Source: Methylobacterium sp. J-070 (GTDB taxonomy: Bacteria; Pseudomonadota; Alphaproteobacteria; Rhizobiales; Beijerinckiaceae). From it: DNA of 64,000 nt. Position numbers and translations under genes: made by a program. How positions within the stretch are numbered: position 1 is the first letter of the stretch; every line of letters starts with the position of its first letter. The stretch covers positions 47,875 to 111,874 of the forward strand of contig NZ_JAKSXX010000208.1 of NCBI RefSeq assembly GCF_022829385.1. Direction: 5' to 3'. The notes below the pieces were generated by a model that had not been told where the DNA came from, made no database searches, and saw only the letters and a program-made list of their open reading frames with translations. This document shows, piece by piece, positions 61,137-64,000 of this stretch.

Positions 61137-62297
61137 ATGCGCAACGGCCCGACCTTCTCGCTCCCGCTCCTCGATCGCCTCGGCGCCCGGCTGGAAGCCG
61201 ATACCGCCGCGGGCGCCATCCCGGGCGCGGACCTGCTCATCGGCGGCACGGGCGGCGAGATCTGGCGGCGGACCGTCGGCTTCCGCGACAGCGTCGCCGG
61301 TGATTCCCTCAAGCCGGACGCGGTCTGGCGCATCTACTCCATGACCAAGGTCGTGGTGTCGGTGGCCACCCTCGTCCTCGCCGAGCAAGGCGACCTCCGC
61401 CTCGACCAGCCGGTCGCCGATTTCATCCCCGCCTTCGCGCACCTCGCCCGGCTGGGTCCGGGCGAGACCCGTGTGCCGGCCGCCGCGGCGCCGACCATCC
61501 AGGACCTGCTGCGGCACACGGCCGGGATCGCCTACGGCTATCTTGGCGACGGGCCGACGCGCCGGGCCTACGAGGCCGACGGCCTGCTCACCGAGGATCT
61601 CGACAACGAGGCCTTCGCCGGGCGGATCGCGCGCCTGCCGCTGGAGCACGAGCCCGGCACGGTCTGGCACTACTCGCACGCCACGGACGTGCTCGGCCGC
61701 GTCCTCGAGGTGGCGGGCGGAGCGGACCTGCAGCGGGTCCTCGACGACGGTCTCCTCGGGCCGCTCGGCATGGCCGAGACCCGCTTCCGGATCCCGGCCG
61801 AGGTGGCGGGGCGGGTGGCGCAGCCCCTGCCACAGGGGCCCGGGCAGCGGCCGGCCTTCCACGATCCGACGCTGCCCCGGCGTGGCCAGCGCGGCAACGG
61901 CGGCCTCGTCTCGACCGTGGCGGACTATGCCGCCTTCCTGCGCATGATGCTGAACGGCGGCAGCCTCGCGGGCGCGCGCCTCCTCGCGCCGGCGACCGTG
62001 CGCCTCATGACTGCCGACCATCTCGGGACGGCGATCGCGAAGGGCGCCTACTACCCGCCGGGACCCGGCTACGGCTTCGGCCTCGGGGTCGCGGTCCGGC
62101 TCGCGGCGGGCGAGGCGCCGTTCCCGGGCAGCGTCGGCGACTGGTTCTGGAGCGGCGTGGGCGGCACCTATTTCTGGGTTGATCCGGCGGCGGGCTTCTT
62201 CGCGCTCCTGATGATGCAGACCGCCTCGGCCGCGCAGCGCCAGCACTACCGCACGCTGACCCGCGCGATGGTCTACGCCGCGCTCGCGGCGCCATGA
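61137..62297 (+). CDS. serine hydrolase, beta-lactamase/class C-like family
   Basis: The 386-residue protein belongs to the beta-lactamase-like serine hydrolases: Ser68-x-x-Lys71 in YSMTKVVVSVATLVL gives the active site, HYSHATDVLG stands where the Tyr-x-Asn motif lies, and a C-terminal GVGGTYFWVDP matches the H/K-x-G loop. Relatives include esterases and D-aminopeptidases as well as beta-lactamases; no clear signal peptide is visible, favouring a cytoplasmic esterase-type enzyme. ATG 61137 was chosen because the upstream part of the frame is not protein-like. It lies just before an M20 deacetylase gene. Confidence 0.87.
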   Translation: MRNGPTFSLPLLDRLGARLEADTAAGAIPGADLLIGGTGGEIWRRTVGFRDSVAGDSLKPDAVWRIYSMTKVVVSVATLVLAEQGDLRLDQPVADFIPAFAHLARLGPGETRVPAAAAPTIQDLLRHTAGIAYGYLGDGPTRRAYEADGLLTEDLDNEAFAGRIARLPLEHEPGTVWHYSHATDVLGRVLEVAGGADLQRVLDDGLLGPLGMAETRFRIPAEVAGRVAQPLPQGPGQRPAFHDPTLPRRGQRGNGGLVSTVADYAAFLRMMLNGGSLAGARLLAPATVRLMTADHLGTAIAKGAYYPPGPGYGFGLGVAVRLAAGEAPFPGSVGDWFWSGVGGTYFWVDPAAGFFALLMMQTASAAQRQHYRTLTRAMVYAALAAP

Positions 62298-62394
62298 AGC
62301 GGAGGAGCGACCCTGCGGCGTATCGGCTTGGGTCCTCAAAGCGGAACTGCGACGTGGTGGTGATCCCGACGCCCTCTCCATCTAGGATCGCGCG

Positions 62395-63513
62395 ATGTCG
62401 TCGCCACTCTCAGAAATCATCGCCCTCGCCGCACAATTGATCGCCCTCGACACGCGCAGCAGCCGCAGCAACCGCGCGCTCGCCGAATGTGTCGTAAGCG
62501 CGCTGCCGGGCTTCGCGATCGAGCGCCTGGACTTCACGGATTCGGACGGCGTCGGGAAAACCGCGCTGGTCGCCCTGCGCGGGCAGGCGGGTGGCTGTCT
62601 CGCCCTCTCGGCGCACATGGACACGGTGCCGCCGGTGGGCTGGACGCGCGATCCGTTCCGGCCCGCAGTCGAGGACGAGCGGCTCTACGGCCTCGGGAGC
62701 TGCGACATGAAGGGGCCGATGGCCGCGGCCATCGTCGCCGTCCGCAGCCTGCCCGCCGATCGCGCCACGATGCTGCTGCTGACCTGCGACGAGGAGACCA
62801 CCAAGGCGGGCGCGCGCCGCATCGTCTCCGAGAGCCGGATGCTCAAGGCTCACCCGCCGGCCGGCATCCTCGTCGTCGAGCCGACGGATCTGCGCCCCCT
62901 GCGCGGGCACCGCTCCGACGTCCAGTTCACCGCCACCGCACGCGGCGTCCAGGCCCATTCCTCGACCGCGAACGGGTTGAACGCCAACATCGCCCTGATC
63001 CCGTTCCTGTCGGAGATGCGAGATCTCCATCTCGCCCTGCGCACCGAGACCCGGCTCCAGGATCCGAGCTACGTACCGCCCTGGTGCGATCTCAACATCA
63101 TCGTCGACAACCACGGCACAGCGACCAACATCACAGCCCCGCTGGCGACCTGCCGGATGAAGTTCCGCTACTCGAAGGCGATCGATCCGGCATGGGTGAT
63201 CGAGAGCGTCGAGGCGGCCGCACGCCGTAACGGCCTGGACCTCGTCGTTCGTCAAGTGGGCACGCCGCCCGAGCTGCCGGTCGATCATCCGTTCGTACAG
63301 CGGGCCGCAGCCGTCACCGCAGCTTCGCCCGATGTCGGAGCTTTCGGAAGCGACGCCTCACAATTCGCCACGGTGGCGCCGACGCTCATCCTCGGCCCGG
63401 GCTCGATGGAGCAGGCGCACAAGCCGGAGGAGTTCATCGCTCTGGAGCAGCTCGAGCGATCGATCGCGATCTTTCAGCGGCTGGCCATCGAGCAGCCCAT
63501 GGTCGCTGGCTGA
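62395..63513 (+). CDS. M20-family deacetylase, acetylornithine deacetylase (ArgE)-like
   Basis: The 372-residue metalloenzyme has metal ligands in LSAHMDTVPP and YGLGSCDMKGP (Asp), catalytic Glu in TCDEETTKAG, and HKPEEFI at the end. These are the ArgE/DapE-type motifs, acting on N-acetylornithine or similar N-acyl amino acids. Residues in the dimer domain (RGVQAHSSTANGLNANIALI) are typical for ArgE. It follows the serine hydrolase gene on the same strand with a 97-base gap. The exact substrate could be another N-acylated amino acid. Confidence 0.9.
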   Translation: MSSPLSEIIALAAQLIALDTRSSRSNRALAECVVSALPGFAIERLDFTDSDGVGKTALVALRGQAGGCLALSAHMDTVPPVGWTRDPFRPAVEDERLYGLGSCDMKGPMAAAIVAVRSLPADRATMLLLTCDEETTKAGARRIVSESRMLKAHPPAGILVVEPTDLRPLRGHRSDVQFTATARGVQAHSSTANGLNANIALIPFLSEMRDLHLALRTETRLQDPSYVPPWCDLNIIVDNHGTATNITAPLATCRMKFRYSKAIDPAWVIESVEAAARRNGLDLVVRQVGTPPELPVDHPFVQRAAAVTAASPDVGAFGSDASQFATVAPTLILGPGSMEQAHKPEEFIALEQLERSIAIFQRLAIEQPMVAG

Positions 63514-63830
63514 TCCTACCCTTGACGGCGTGCGGAGACTTTGAGCGACCCAGCCTCGCGTCCATGATGGGCGTTTCGTGCTGATGCGAAACAGCCGATA
63601 CTGGCCGGACGCGGAATAGCGGTTTCCAAGTGCTCGACCCGTCGAAGCAAAAATGATTTGATAATCTTCCATCTATTTGTTAATTTTATTCCGGCCCTAA
63701 TCTATATTAGGCAACGGAGAATAGCAGTTTTCGAAAGGCTCGACCTCTCTCCAACCCGGGGCGACGCTTCCGGCGCCCGATGTCCCGACCGCCCCCGCGA
63801 TGAAGTCCGGGGGTATTGTTCCGGCGTGTT
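63514..63830. other. 317-base AT-rich intergenic region
   Basis: It carries a perfect inverted repeat CCTAAT-CTAT-ATTAGG at 63696-63711 and a diverged direct repeat (ATAGCGGTTTCC at 63618 and ATAGCAGTTTTC at 63722), each ending in CTCGACC. The convergent AraC-type gene ends at its right edge, so these are not in that gene's own promoter. Confidence 0.5.
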
Positions 63831-64000
63831 TCAACGCTCCGAGGATGGGCTGCAGCCGAACTGAGACCGGTAGCTGCGCGCGAAATGGGCCGCGCTCGAG
63901 AAGCCGCAGGCCGTGGCGACCTCCCCGATCCTGAGCGGGCTCTGGCGCAGCAGGCGACGGCCATGGGCGAGGCGGATGGCCCTGTACTGGGTCGAGAAGC
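63831..64000 (-). CDS. AraC-family regulator, C-terminal end (gene continues beyond the window)
   Basis: On the minus strand the frame ending at TGA 63831-63833 reads QYRAIRLAHGRRLLRQS, then IGEVATACGFSSAAHFARS and YRSQFGCSPSSER before the stop. This is the double helix-turn-helix end of AraC-family activators, including the typical GFSSxxHFxRxYR pattern. The N-terminal sensing domain lies beyond base 64000. The gene is convergent with the M20 gene, so control of that gene is not implied by position. Confidence 0.88.
   Translation of the reverse strand, partial: FSTQYRAIRLAHGRRLLRQSPLRIGEVATACGFSSAAHFARSYRSQFGCSPSSER

Noticed and set aside
60886..61344. 152-codon frame from TTG in an AT-rich island
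   Set aside because: The first 40 residues look protein-like, but the rest is a frame shadow of the serine hydrolase and there is no ribosome binding site.

Overview
The window comes from the chromosome of a GC-rich, free-living alphaproteobacterium. Coding style, the flagellin at the left edge, the RpoH/RluD and PurA/PurB neighbourhoods, an LdtR-DUF6163 pair, a DUF1236 protein, a BcsS protein and perfect CtrA boxes (TTAA-N7-TTAAC) all fit the Hyphomicrobiales, most likely Methylobacterium. That assignment is recognition from the sequence, not a database result. There is no sign of a prophage, insertion sequence or CRISPR array.

Layout. 1-2.2 kb: end of a flagellin gene with its terminator, then small uncharacterised genes, one with a CtrA box upstream. 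2.5-9.1 kb: a redox and signalling cluster made of a cytochrome b561/ethylbenzene-dehydrogenase-type haem protein, a 2Fe-2S flavin reductase, a periplasmic binding protein, and a GGDEF-EAL membrane sensor overlapping that binding protein by 4 bases. 9.1-13.1 kb: sparse region with repeats, two secreted unknown proteins, tRNA-Gln and tRNA-Ser. 13.2-20.6 kb: LysR-controlled catabolic unit with a NitT/TauT-type ABC transporter, a NodB-like hydrolase, allophanate hydrolase and an arylformamidase-like hydrolase. 20.8-22.4 kb: acyl-CoA ligase.

22.5-29.5 kb is the most unusual region. Three PF04392/COG2984-type binding proteins surround a histidine kinase, a receiver protein and a receiver-adenylate cyclase, the signalling genes being joined by 4-base overlaps. 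No ABC permease or ATPase is present, so these binding proteins look like sensors rather than importers. A membrane-anchored TAXI-type binding protein and a CMD-family protein follow.

33-47 kb is core housekeeping: tRNA-Glu, rluD, rpoH, purA, a D-amino-acid aminotransferase, purB, the N-degron transferase bpt, an RDD protein, a lipoprotein, hemB, DUF6163-ldtR and exoD. 46-54 kb holds bcsS, an FeS-type photolyase with an SDR protein that lacks the catalytic Tyr, a formyltransferase-like protein, DUF1236, PilZ and AlgX/AlgJ-like proteins. 54-56 kb has small genes next to CtrA boxes. 56-64 kb holds a damaged enoyl-CoA hydratase, a peptide-type binding protein paired with an M81/MlrC metallopeptidase, a serine hydrolase, an M20 deacetylase and the end of an AraC regulator.
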